DNA from: Solanum dulcamara | Lineage: Eukaryota > Streptophyta > Magnoliopsida > Solanales > Solanaceae | Direction of reading: 5' to 3' | DNA: 64,000 nt | NCBI RefSeq assembly: GCF_947179165.1 | Contig: NC_077238.1 | Coordinates: 34,720,793 to 34,784,792, forward strand | In this document: positions 1 through 11,063 of the stretch, piece by piece | Layout of the letters: each line of letters opens with the position of its first letter | Position numbering within the stretch: position 1 is the stretch's first letter | Position numbers and translations under genes: made by a program | Notes under the pieces: generated by a model | Told to the model about the DNA's origin: nothing | Databases searched by the model: none | The model's input: the letters and a program-made list of their open reading frames with translations, nothing else

Positions 1-47
1 CTCCCCTTCTTCTTCTTCATGTTTTTCTCTCTATGTTTTGGGCTGAT
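1..47. repeat. Left arm of 47-bp inverted repeat
   Basis: The reverse complement of 1-47 matches 211-257 at 45 of 47 positions, with a 163-bp spacer. It appears to be the visible end of a longer inverted repeat running out of the window to the left. Confidence 0.85.
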
Positions 48-49
48 TG

Positions 50-972
50 AGGTGGGTCCCACACCGCCACAAGGCAGCCTTGGAGGCTAGGTATGGATTC
101 GTGGCCCAATAAGGGCTTGACACGTGTCACCCTTAGGGGCTGACATGTGGTACTTCCTATGGAACCATATATATGTATGCTAATGACTCTTAAGTCATTA
201 TTTATCCAAAATCAGCCCAAAACATAGAGAGAAAAACGTGGAGAAGAAGAAGGGGAGGAGGCAGCCATGGTTTAGAAGAATTAAAGGTGAGTTCTTCAGT
301 TCTCCTCCGTCAATTAGTTATCTACGGTGTTCCTCAACTACGTGGAGGAGTATATGTGTATATAACGATGCCTACGGAACCATATTTTCAGTTCTACACA
401 AGGAATACTAAGAGAAGCTTAAAGAGAACGCTAGGGAACAGACCCTTTTTTGAATTAAAGTGTTGTTAGTAAAACAAGTATAACTCCTTGTGTAAGGCTT
501 CGTTTTAAGTGATTCAAGATATTTTGCAAAGATATATCATAGGGATATAACTTTAATTTAGACTTTACAACCCAGTTTTGATTTTCTCTGCTCGACAAAT
601 GGTGTTGAAGCATAGGGAAGCTGCTGCCCAGATTGTGTTTTGGAAATCCTACACGGACAGCTATGAGTATTTTGGTCATATATTTTCGTACAAAATTGTT
701 GTAGGGGTAATTCAAAATTTTTTACGACCTTTATACACATGTCTATAACTTTCATTGAGGCCACAAATCCTGTTTCCCTCAATTACCCCTCCGAAACTAA
801 GCGACAATACAAGATAGTGGGCTGTCTAGATTTCACATTTTGGATAGTTTTGGCGAGTTTGACAAGTTCAACGTAAGGTAAGACCTTTCCTTTTAAATTG
901 AAGTTTATGGTATTGTTATATGGTGTATTACACCCCTTGTATGCTGCTGGAAGTTTAAGTATGTCGTAGAAA
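50..972 (+). other. Inverted-duplicated LTR segment inside the B1 3' LTR
   Basis: This stretch reads in plus orientation. It holds the G-box/ACGTG stretch (near 118-128), the leader near 211-257 and the segment around 870-930 that also occurs at 20240-20300. The surrounding LTR is minus strand. The right breakpoint lies near 972, where the text jumps to the short repeat GTAGGTG-rich block. On the left it joins minus-strand leader sequence at about 48. The order of LTR parts fits an inverted duplication better than a simple inversion, because leader sequence is present in both orientations. Confidence 0.65.
211..257. repeat. Right arm of 47-bp inverted repeat
   Basis: Pairs with 1-47 (two mismatches). 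It lies in the LTR leader, the region with runs such as GAGAGAAAAAC seen in the other family A LTRs. Confidence 0.85.
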
Positions 973-1389
973 TCACCTACTTGATCCAAGTAGGTGCATC
1001 ACCTGCTTGCTTCCGAGTAGGCGCTACGCCTCCTTCCGCCTCTCCCGTGGGTTCGTAATCTCGTCTTACTTTAGGAGCCCATGTAATCCTTGCTACGTAA
1101 GCTCAACATGTACTCCAGTGGCTTAGTTATGTAAGTCGTCCAAGTTGGTAGCTTACGTAAGTAAGTCGAGTCCTATGACTTATTTCTCGGCCTCTAATTC
1201 ATTTCAAATCCTTATAGACCTATTTCCAACCTTCACTCTCAAGGGGCGTCACGTCCTCCCTTCCTTAGAGTTATTTAATCATGTTATAGATAATCTGGAT
1301 CACGGGACATCTTTCAAGAAGCTTAAGAAGACGTTCTGAAGCATAAAGGTACGGGGTATAACATAATTAATATACGATTTCCAGGAGTG

Positions 1390-1760
1390 GGGTTTACCTG
1401 TAGACATCAGGAATAGATATGAATACCTATGGTTCATGTCTTCTTCAGCTTCCCAGGTTATTTCTTCATGATTCTTATTCTGCCACAGCACCTTGACAAA
1501 AGCTACATCCTTAGTTCGCAACCCTTTTAATCTATCGATCCAAGATGGCAATAGATTTCCCCTCATAGGATAACTCCTTGTTACGTAGACCTCCTCCACG
1601 AGAAATATTCTGGGAGGGTCGTTTATATTCTTGCGAAGCATTGATCTATGAAAATTGAATGTATTGTTTCAAACCGAACAGTAGGTCCTACTCATAGGCA
1701 GCTTTATCTATCATAACCCATATAAACTTATACTTTCGTAGAGTGCGAGGTCAGCTTGCA
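1390..1760 (-). pseudogene. Integrase C-terminal / chromodomain-like remnant (B1)
   Basis: The minus-strand translation contains the motif series of the C-terminal end of plant Ty3/gypsy pol: MLRKN, then VEEVYVTRSYP, then LRTKDVAFVKVLWQN, then ITWEAEEDMNHRY. In active elements this tail follows the integrase core and helps target chromatin. The upstream part is interrupted by stops and no catalytic core is readable here. It is a decayed pol fragment, not a host gene. The same tail occurs in all other family A internals in this window. Confidence 0.75.
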
Positions 1761-2359
1761 CTATAACATACCTAAATTGCCTTCTATTTTTGAGTCGGGA
1801 TTCCCAACCCCCTTAACAGACTATCAAGCCTCTGATGATCCACTTCGTTTAAGCTATTATACAACTGCTCTTAATCCAACTTGTAACACTTTAGGTATAC
1901 TATCCTGCACTTTTACTTAGATCTTCTTTCCAGTTTTATTACCATACATTATATTGTAATTCTTATACAAACATGTGTAGGTACTTAGAGTAATTTAGGA
2001 AATGCCTTAACATCGCTATACTAGTGGCTTACCTCCTTCAGTCGAAGTCAGGGCTCTGCCATGGCTTTTGTCCTTAATACCGATTAGATCTTAATAGTTC
2101 TGCCTCGAACCATTTTACACTTTTCTTGCATAAATTCTAAGTATGGCAATCACATTTCTATTACTGAATTCTTTTTATCAAGTAATCACTTGCTCTTACT
2201 CTTAGTATGCCAATGCTCATAAGCTGCACAATTATTCTTGTGCCATTTGCACGAGGGGCATTCCAATTTAGTCATAATCTTTTCTACTGTTGGCTTACTT
2301 TGTTGTACTAACACGCACTTACAATCTCTTTTTGTCATTCTTGTTTCGTTTCCTTTTTC

Positions 2360-2467
2360 ACTTCCTAGGGGGTCACCCATCCCAGTGCTACTCTCACCCA
2401 AGCACGATTAACTTTGGAGTTTTGACGGAATTCGGTGCACTAGTGCAGGTATAATTGCATCCATCCC
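2360..2467 (-). pseudogene. 5S rRNA-derived module in B1
   Basis: On the minus strand this reads like a plant 5S rRNA gene from its 5' end (GGATGC near 2463) for about 100 nt. It has the GCACTAGTGCACCG stem region, CAAAACTCCAAAGTTAA (box A region) and GATGGGTGACC (intermediate element/box C). It ends at GGAAGT, so the last 15-20 nt of 5S are missing. One A-box base differs (AGTTAATCGTGCT), and no T-run terminator follows. Recognition is by memory of the conserved plant 5S sequence, not by a search. I read it as a captured 5S fragment, not a working rRNA gene. Confidence 0.85.
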
Positions 2468-4535
2468 TTATGGGGTCTCGTTTGAAGTTTAAGCGTTTCC
2501 ATTTATATACAATAGCGTCAGTTGATTTTCTCTTACGCTTGTACTTCTCTCGTCCACTTCCCCCCCTTTTACAGTGTACCCATGTCATCCTCTGTTTAGT
2601 TTCAACTATTCATACGCAAATGATTCTACTCCAACATATTTAACATATCGGCACCATACCTATATTTTCTGTTAAATCATCCATACGTTAGGTTGCCTTT
2701 ATAGGAAACCCTAGCAAAACTATAGGGTGCTTTAATATTCACAATGTATCGTATAAAATCTCATCTAATGGTTGATACTCGAGTAATATCCATAATGTAG
2801 AAGTGCATTCAAAGCCACATTCAATTCATCCCAATCAGTAATTAGCGCGGCTCGTAATTGGTTCAAATTCTCCACTCGAGAGTACTTATACTTTGATGAT
2901 TCGTATTTCAAGCTCCGTCATTAGACTAACCTTATTCCAGTGGATATCGCTTATTCTTCTAATAACCTCATAATGCAGTAGTTGTCTTGCCAATCGCTAT
3001 TCTCTCTCCTTGTAGGATCTCACTAATCATCTAGGTGGAGTCACATATACACAATACTTCATATGCCTCCTGAGCTTTCACCTTTGTCGTGTGCTTAAGG
3101 CTCACTTCTAATTCTGCGTAAAACCATATCAACTTCATAGTAGTAGTGCCTTTTCTTATCACCCTTTCATCATACTATACCTTCAATTTGTAACTGTTTA
3201 TTTCCCTTTTTGTTCGATACTCATACTTAATTAATCACATCTATCTTGAATGCCTATATTAGAACTTCTCTATTATTCCTCCAGCTCATATCCATTTTTG
3301 TTGGGCGCGAGGAATTCCATATTACTCTTTATTTCCTTGCACTAGCTACCCTTTTCGTCATCACACAACCTTTGTTCGAAACTTTCCTTATAGAACTTGA
3401 TAAATCTTCCTTATTTGTTCCATATCTTGCTTTTCCTTTTCACACCTATCTTTACATTCCATTCGTATAGACCACGTCATACCTTCTAGTTATTTCCTTA
3501 CTAAGCTTTACTTATTCTCATAACGGTTTTTGTTATATTCACATGGTATCTTGTTCGCATTCAGTCCCATAGTATAACACTGCTTGACCTTCTTCACGAT
3601 TCTTACTATGGGCTACTTACCCTTCTTAGTTAGTCTTATACTTAATATTTCACAAGCTGTCTTATTAACACTTCACTTCCATCATAATACTTTTTCCCTT
3701 GTACTCTTGTTGTAATCATATTGTTACTTCTTTCAACTATAACTCATCATAGTTTATCTCTATGTATCAATTCAGACGATGCCTTACTATATCATTTTAT
3801 CCCGATCTATCAGTCTTCTCTAAGTCATCTCCAACTTTGTTCTACTATACTAGTATCGACCTCCTAGTTTCTATTTCCATTAATTTAGCAATTAACTTAT
3901 TTCTCGAGGTCATCCATACTCGTTTAGTCAAATCTCATCATTGTTGCGAGCACAACCTTTCAAGACATACTACAGCCCTGTATCTCATTCTCTTTGTATG
4001 TCTAAGAAAATTTAGGTAGAGTTTCCTCTGTATTTTTTACTATCTCAACACCTGCACGCAAAAAATACCAACAATGCCTCACAGGGCACATATATATATA
4101 ATCGTATCGTATCATATCACAGCCATACAGGGCACCCATATTAGCAGTATAAAAATGGACTTACCTCGTATGTCCCCTCGAACTGCACCTGTTGCACTTT
4201 CCTATATACTTTTCCTTTCATTTTCCAACTTTATATATTAGTTGTATTGAAACACCTTACCTGCCATTTGTCTTTTGTGACTTTGCTTACATGCGTGCTT
4301 TGTAACTTCTAGTATCATTAGTTATTTTCTTCTATCGATATTTTCCTTCTGCTGAAATCACAAGTTATTATGAGGGATTTCATTTTCTACGACTCAGTTC
4401 TATCGCATGATTCTAGATATGAAAGAAAGAAACATCCTAAATGCTCTATAGCCTCCTATTTATAGATGTGGTGCACAACACACCGATAAACAAGACTCTA
4501 CTAGATACGGTCTATAGACATTCTAAGGACGAACT

Positions 4536-4547
4536 GCTCTAATACTA
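4536..4547 (-). promoter_or_regulatory. Primer binding site (degenerate), element B1
   Basis: GCTCTAATACTA is the complement of a degenerate TGGTATCAGAGC, the site complementary to the 3' end of initiator tRNA-Met. It lies 4 bp from the LTR edge at 4552. It marks 4552-7910 as the 5' LTR and fixes the minus orientation. Confidence 0.8.
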
Positions 4548-4551
4548 CTTC

Positions 4552-7500
4552 AGTCAAGACCCAACCCCGTAGGCCGCGACTGGGGTCCAACCTGGGCCCC
4601 CATATACATACCTATCAACTACACTTAAGTTGAACCATGTGTGATGTGATACTATACACAAAAACCTCAATGGTTTAAAACTTTTTCGTATACATGTAGC
4701 CTCTTTCATTCGTATCATATCATGAAAGGGCATGCGAGCCGATGAGGCTGCCATAGCATAAAAATGTTTACAACATGCTATATAGGCACAGTAAAAACAA
4801 ACTCATAAATAACCCACATATACATGTCTATAGACCTCTAAGAATAATAAATACATCATATGGAAGGATAGATCCCCTGCCGTACCCCTGAATAAATAAA
4901 TATGTACATCAAATGACCAATATCAAAACCTAAGCTCCAGAACAGTGGAGCACTTCCAACATAGCTGAGAGGAACTCCTAAGCTGACGGATCTCCAAAAT
5001 GAACATCTGTACCTGCGGGCATGAAATACAGCCCCCCGAAGAAAGAGGGGTTAGTACAATATATATATACTAAGTATATAAGCATAACATAACTGAGATA
5101 ACAATTGAAACAAGGATACAGAAAACCAAGTATAACATTTAATAGGGTACTGTACCTACAGCTCACAAAATAAAGTCATGTATACCACTATCATGTACCG
5201 TATCCGGCCCACTTGGGGACTCAGTGTTATGATCACATCGTCTATCATGATAGGTATATATATGCCATTAACGCTGTGGGACGTACAACCCGATCTATAT
5301 ATATAGAAAGTATATTCTGAGGAACGATGGTCCGATCCATGCACCATATAATAATGCCGAGGAACGACGGCCCGATCCGTATATCATATAATAATGCCGA
5401 GAAACAACGGCCCAATCTATATATCATATAATAATGCCGAGGTATGACGACCCGATCCGTAAATAACATAACATGCCATGGAACGTACGGTTCGATCATT
5501 ACATAACAAAATATATCGAGGTACGTTTGGCCCGATCCATATATATCATAATGCATATACGTGTACATAAAACTCTGTAAAATATCAAACATCCAACATA
5601 TATCATCCTAAAGCATGTTTAAGAGCCCCTAGGTATAGGAGCTTACACATCCCAACACTATTCAACCTATAGGAGGCTTAAGGGTCGTAGTTCAACTACT
5701 TCAAGGTCCTTATCATTCAGAACTGGGTACAAGTTATGAGTTACGTTCAAATCTATAAATGGAGCTTTCTCCAAATCCATGTTCTATAGTACCTGTCTTC
5801 CACTCTTTCTAGAAGTAGGAAAAGACAAGATTTACATGTACCATTTCCTATCATATGGAAGACTTTGAAAAGTAATGACTCAACTTGTTACAGGAGTTCT
5901 AATCAGTAGGAAGTGAACAAGAGCCTTAACTCACACTCAGAGTTTTAAGAGTGGAATAAATTCAAACATCATATACATAATACTTACATCTAAGTCATGC
6001 CAAAAGGGAGGAAGAATAACTTTACATACACTACTTTTCAGCATATAGAAGAATTGAGGAATGGAAGCTTAACTACTTTAAGAGTCTTAATATTCAACAG
6101 TGAATAAGAATTATGAATTAGGAATCATGAATCATGTTCAGAGCTCATGAATAGAGTTACCCCAAGCTTCATACACATATCATTTATCACTTAAATCTAA
6201 GACATGCCCAAAAGAAAGAAAAGATAGGCTTTACATACTTATTCCAAAAACACGCCAAAAGAAAGCTTCACATACCTCGTATGAACTTCTCTTAATCACG
6301 TCCACGTCATCGTCCTCCAAACATATTTAACATGGAAAAAAGTAGAGTATCAACAACCTTAAACTTTTCAGCGCCTTTGGTTTCACCTTCGTATTTACAT
6401 AACTCATTTCCTCGCTCGCCTCTTCGACTAGTTCCTTAACTCGTTTAAAGAGTTACCAGAAATTGGGCAGCATCTCCCCTATACTTCGACGACAATTTAA
6501 CTATAGCGATTCCAATTTAGTTTATTTCGAATGTCGAGAATTTCTACGACATTCTTAAACTTTCAGCAGCATACATGGGGTGTAATACATCATATAAAAA
6601 CACCATAAACTTCAAATTGAAAGGAAAGACCTTACCTTTCCCAAAATTAGCCAAAACTTGCCAAAGCTATCAAAACGTGAATTCTGGACAGCCTACTGTC
6701 TTGTATTGTCGCTTAGTTTTGAAGGGGTAATTGAAGGAAACAGAGTTTGTATCATCAATAAAAGTTATAGACATGTGTTTTAGGGTCTCATACAATTTTG
6801 AATTAACCCTACAATATTTTTTTACAAAACGATATGCCCAAAATACCAACAGCAGTCCTTGTAGAATTTCTAAAACGAAATCTGGGCAGCAGCTCCCCCA
6901 TACTTCACCACCCTTTTTCGAGAAGGAAAAAGCAGAGCTGGGTTTTAGAGTCTAAATGAAAGTTATATCTCTATGAAATATATTTCCAAAACATCTTGAA
7001 TCACTTGAAACGAAGCCTTACACAAGGAGTTATATTTGTATTACTAACAGAAGTTTAATTAAAAAACGGGTCTGTTCCCTAGCATTTTCTCTTTAAGCTT
7101 CTCTTAGTTTTCCAAGTGTAGAACTGAAAATATGTTTTCGTAGGCATCGTAATATACATATATACACCTCCACATACTTGAGGAACACCGTATATAATTA
7201 ATTCACGGAGAGAAAATTAGAAACTTACCTTAGTTTTTCTCTTAAGCTGTGGCTGCCTTATTTGGCTCTCTAACGTTTTTCTCTCTTCCTTTCTCTTATG
7301 TTTGCTGAACTTTTGGATAAACAACTTACCTTAAGAGTCATACAACAAAATTATATGGGCTGCCTTAGAGGTGACACGTGTCATCCCCTTCCATAATTGG
7401 CCACCATATCATGCTGCCAACTAGGGGCTGCCACGTGGCAGTGGGGTCCACCCCCAAGCAGCTGCATCACCTAATTGACCCTAAGTAGGTGCATCACCTA

Positions 7501-7910
7501 CTTGCTTGAGGTGCTGCCACGTATTGCTCCTCCGTTGGCTGCCACGCATCGTCTTTTTCCCTTCCTTGTGGGTTCATAATCTCGTCTTATTTTAGGAGCC
7601 TATGTAATCCATGCTACGTAAGCTGGTATGTCCTTAAGCAACCCAACCGTATAAGACTTTTAAATTAGTAGCTTACGTAGGTAAATCGACTCCTACGACT
7701 CATTACTTGGCGTCCAATTCCTTCCGGATTCTTATGACTCTATTTCCAATCTTCTCTACTATAAGGTATCATATTCTCCTTTTCTTAGAGTCGTTTGATA
7801 GTGTCATAGATTATCAAGCTCACATGATGACTTCTAAGAACCTTAAGAGCCTTCCAAGAGCTTAGAAAGCTTACGAAGCGTTCCAAGGTACCAATGTACG
7901 GGGTGTAACA
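4552..7910 (-). mobile_element. 5' LTR of family A element B1
   Basis: Bounded on the right by GGGTGTAACA (complement of TGTTACACCC) at 7910 and on the left by AGTCAAGACCC, a mutated TGTCACGACCC, at 4552. Length 3359 bp. Compared with the solo LTR in the other arm (19114-22832), it lacks about 300 bp near 6478 but keeps about 150 bp of leader and promoter around 7215-7385 that the solo copy has lost. It contains an internal minisatellite (5313-5560). Confidence 0.88.
5313..5560 (-). repeat. Minisatellite in LTR, about 5 degenerate units
   Basis: Repeated units of the type GAGGAACGNNNGGCCCGATCC followed by an AT-rich ATATATCATATAATAATGC stretch, spaced about 50 bp. The same array, with different unit numbers, lies at the equivalent place in other minus-strand family A LTRs here. 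Confidence 0.8.
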
Positions 7911-7915
7911 ACTCA
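7911..7915. repeat. Target-site duplication ACTCA (B1)
   Basis: ACTCA directly abuts the 5' LTR of B1. It is the complement of TGAGT, which flanks the solo LTR in the right arm. The partner copy lies left of the window. Confidence 0.8.
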
Positions 7916-9853
7916 ATTCTTATAGGAGTTTCAATACCTAGAAGTGGATAGGGATTATGAGGCATACTTGGGGTTCTGGGATTGAAATTATCCCCTCATT
8001 TCACATACAATTCACCTAAGGCTAAGACATGCCAAAAGGAAAGAAAGATAGCTTTACGTACTTATGGCAAAAAAATGCCAAGAGAAAGCTTCACATACCT
8101 CTTACGAGTTATTCTTTATCACGTTTGCCTCATCTCCTTTGAACCTATTTAACACGGAAGCAATACGAATATCAACCATCCCTGAATCTTCAGCATCTTA
8201 AGTTGCACACGGGTATTCATAGGACTCATTTCCTCGCTCGTCTTCTTGACTAGTTCTTTAACTAGTTAAGGAGATAATGAAAATTGGGCGGCACCTCCCC
8301 TATAACAAGCCCTATCCGAATTTCCAATTATATACCTAATCACTACATCCAACCAAAAACAACAACCTACAACTCATATACAAATAAAATATGGCAACAT
8401 TACACAACATAAGCTCCAAACAACTTGCTAAAAATTACGATAACAAAATAGGGTCTCTAGTCTTTATTTTGCAAAACCTTTAATTATACAAAATGAGGGG
8501 TTGTGTATCTGCAACCAGAAGCAAACCACAAGCATAACACCTTGCTTCAACTACAATTTAACTATAGCGACTCCAATTTAGTTTGTTTCGAATCGTCGAG
8601 CAATTTACAGAATTTTCATATTTACAACCACTTAAACAATGTGTAAAACACTTCATAACAACACCATAATTTCTAAATTGAAGGAAAAGGTCTTACCTTA
8701 CCTAAAATTTGCCAAAACTCGCCAAACTAGCCTCGAAAGTTCCTTGTCGTGCTGAAACTTTAGCGGACTATTTTGTATCGCTTCTTCGCTGTAACAAATT
8801 GTGAATTTTTGTTATCAAACACTTTTATTTAGCCATGGGTTACCTCAAACAATTAATTCACAGAACGAAAGTCGGAGGCTCAACTTTTGGAGACCAAACC
8901 TATAGCCCCTCTCCTTGGCCCTCTAGGTTTTTCTCTCAACTTTTTCTTAGTTTTCCAAGTGTAAAAGTGAAGAAATGACTCTGTAATCATCGTAATATAC
9001 ATATATACACTACCACCTGATCGAGTAACACCTTAGATAATTAATTCACGGAGGAAAAATTAAAGAACTTGCCTTAATTCTTCCAAATCGTGGCTGCCTT
9101 TCTTTTTTGTTCTCTACATTTTTTCCTCTCCTTTGGCTAATGTTTTGGATAGATAATGAGGTCCTTAGTCACAATACATACATATATATGTTGCCTTAGG
9201 AGGTGACATGTGTCATTCCCATAGGATGACATGTTTCCAACCCTTATTGGACCAACGTAACCATGCAACCAATTAGGGGCTGCCACGTGTCCTTAGTGTG
9301 TCCCACTCCCAAATAAGTGGGTCACCTACTTGACCCCAAGCAAGTGGGTCACTTGCTTCCACATGTCACCTTCCTAGGCTACCACGTGGCACCTTCTCTT
9401 GTTGCCATGTGTCTCCCCCTCTCGCTAATATGTCTTTCCCATATTCTTCCATATGTACTTCTCCCGTGCTGCCATGTGTCAAGTAGGTGCATCACCTACT
9501 TAGTCCAAGTAGGTGCATCACTTTCTTACTTCTTCTTAATGGGTTCGTAATCTCATCTTACTTTAAAGACCTATGTAATCCTTGCTATGTAAGCTTGGTT
9601 TGTACTCAAGTAGCTTAGGTATGTAAGACTTCCAAGTTAGTAACTTAAGTAGGTAAATCGATTCCTATGACTCATTACTTGGCCTCCAACTCCTTCCGAC
9701 TTCTCATGACCCTATTTCAAACCTTTCCTCTCACAGGTTATCGCATTCTTCTTTCCTTAGAGTTGTGTAATAGTGTAGTAGATTATCCGACTCATTTGAT
9801 AACTTCTAAGAAGCTTAAGAGACACTCCGAGCTCAGGAGTGTGGGGTGTAACA
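7911..9853 (-). mobile_element. Older family A 3' LTR, left arm (interrupted by B1)
   Basis: Starts (minus) at 9853 with TGTTACACCCCAC directly after a polypurine tract, and runs to 7911 where element B1 interrupts it. The remainder of this LTR is expected left of the window. It includes the 21-bp hairpin motif at 9481-9501. Confidence 0.85.
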
Positions 9854-9868
9854 TCCTTCCCCCCTTTA
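9854..9868 (-). promoter_or_regulatory. Polypurine tract, left-arm element
   Basis: The complement reads TAAAGGGGGGAAGGA and abuts the LTR start at 9853. This is the plus-strand DNA priming site of an LTR retrotransposon. Confidence 0.85.
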
Positions 9869-9899
9869 GAACATTCGTCATCGAATGTTAACTTACCTC

Positions 9900-10745
9900 G
9901 TAGGGGTTTAGATTACCTTTGTGTATAGGGAACAAGTGCGGATATCTTTTCTCTATCTCCTTTTTGACTTTCCAGGTCATCTTCTTTTTGGTTTTTGTTT
10001 TGCCACAATACCTTGACGGAACTCACGTCCTAGTTTGCAACCTTCTAGTTTTCCGATCCAAGATGATTATAGGTTGGTCCTCACAGGATTCCATTTCGTA
10101 GACACCATCTATGGGACATACTATGGGTGGATCACTAGTACATTGTGAAGTATCTGTATCAGACGTACTGGACGTATAGTTTCATAATCAGGTGGTAAGT
10201 TCAACTTACAGGTAGCTTTATCCATCTTACAAGCAACTTGATAAGGTTTAATGTATTTTGGACTAAGTTTCCTTTCTTGCTGAGTCTTATTACTCCCTTC
10301 CTAGGTGCCCCTATTATAAATACCTAATCATCAATTTGAACTCTAACTATCGATGGCAATTAACTGCATATCACTTCTGCCAACTCTAGGCTTCTTGTCA
10401 ACAACTTGCTCAATCATGTCGGAGCCTTTTAGTCTTTGTCCCAATAGGGGGACTTACACACTCTACCATAAAACATCTTGTAGGGGTCATCTGGATACTA
10501 GAATGGTGACCATTCTTGTAGATAAACTCAACAAGTGGTAGACGATCATCCCAGTTACTCTTAAAGCCAACCACACAGGCTCGCAATATATCTTCTAGCG
10601 TTTGATAGTACGCTCAGTATGTTTAGCAGCTCGAGGGGAAAATATGGTACTAAGACCTACTTGTGCTCCTAATCTCTTCTTGGACTGTTCTCCAGATGTT
10701 AAATATAATTGAAGTCCCTCTATCAGAGATAATAACTAGGGAAAT
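9900..10745 (-). pseudogene. Integrase remnant, left arm
   Basis: The minus-strand reading gives a decayed Ty3/gypsy integrase 3' half: a segment equivalent to the right-arm stretch YYQTLEDILRACV, then the conserved SPRYIGPY-like region, then the C-terminal tail including the KVLW-like segment. Stops and frameshifts break it throughout. Unlike the right arm, this copy still has the 72 bp that encode the start of the chromodomain-like tail. Confidence 0.7.
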
Positions 10746-10757
10746 CTTATGGAGTCT

Positions 10758-11063
10758 TACTACCTCCTTGATCTATTACTTCACCTAGTTTCGGCTGCAT
10801 AGGTGGTCTTGATTAAAACAAAATGGGCTTATTCATTAGCCTACTCACAATAACCCGTATAGTACCCTACACTCATAGAGTATAAAATAGGTCCATAATG
10901 ACGTATAAAATAGGTCTGTACTACCTCCTTGACCTATAACTTCACCTAGTTTTGGCTGCATAGGTGGTCTTGATTGAAACAAAATGGGCTTATTCATTAG
11001 CCTACTCACAATAACCCGTATAGTACCCTACTCTCGCAGAGTATAAAATAGGTCCATAATGAC
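10758..11063. repeat. Two-copy tandem duplication, unit about 161 bp (left arm)
   Basis: A unit starting TACTACCTCCTTGA begins at 10758 and again at 10919. Each copy includes GGCTGCATAGGTGGTC and ends near AGTATAAAATAGGTCCATAAT. The same duplication is present in the right arm (about 16035-16340), so it predates the inverted duplication. Confidence 0.9.

Larger units (their letters stand above)
1..1363 (-). mobile_element. Truncated, rearranged 3' LTR of family A element B1
   Basis: On the minus strand this LTR begins at 1363 with a TGTTATACCCCGT terminus, matching the TGTTACACCCCG start of the other family A LTRs. It reads normally to about 973. From about 972 back to about 50 the sequence is in the opposite orientation, and 1-47 returns to minus orientation. 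The window edge cuts the LTR. The 5-bp target duplication expected on its far side lies outside the window. The short open frames here (for example at 287-469 and 558-782) are not conserved between copies and are not treated as genes. Confidence 0.8.
1364..4551 (-). mobile_element. Internal region of family A element B1
   Basis: Lies between two minus-strand LTRs and is 3.2 kb long, far too short for a complete Ty3/gypsy gag-pol. Near the 3' end (1390-1760, minus) there is an integrase C-terminal remnant. At 2360-2467 there is a 5S rRNA-like module. The rest (about 2470-4530) has no coding sequence I recognise, but it matches parts of the E internal region (for example 3900-4130 against the complement of 48440-48720). 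No usable polypurine tract is obvious at 1364. Confidence 0.8.
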
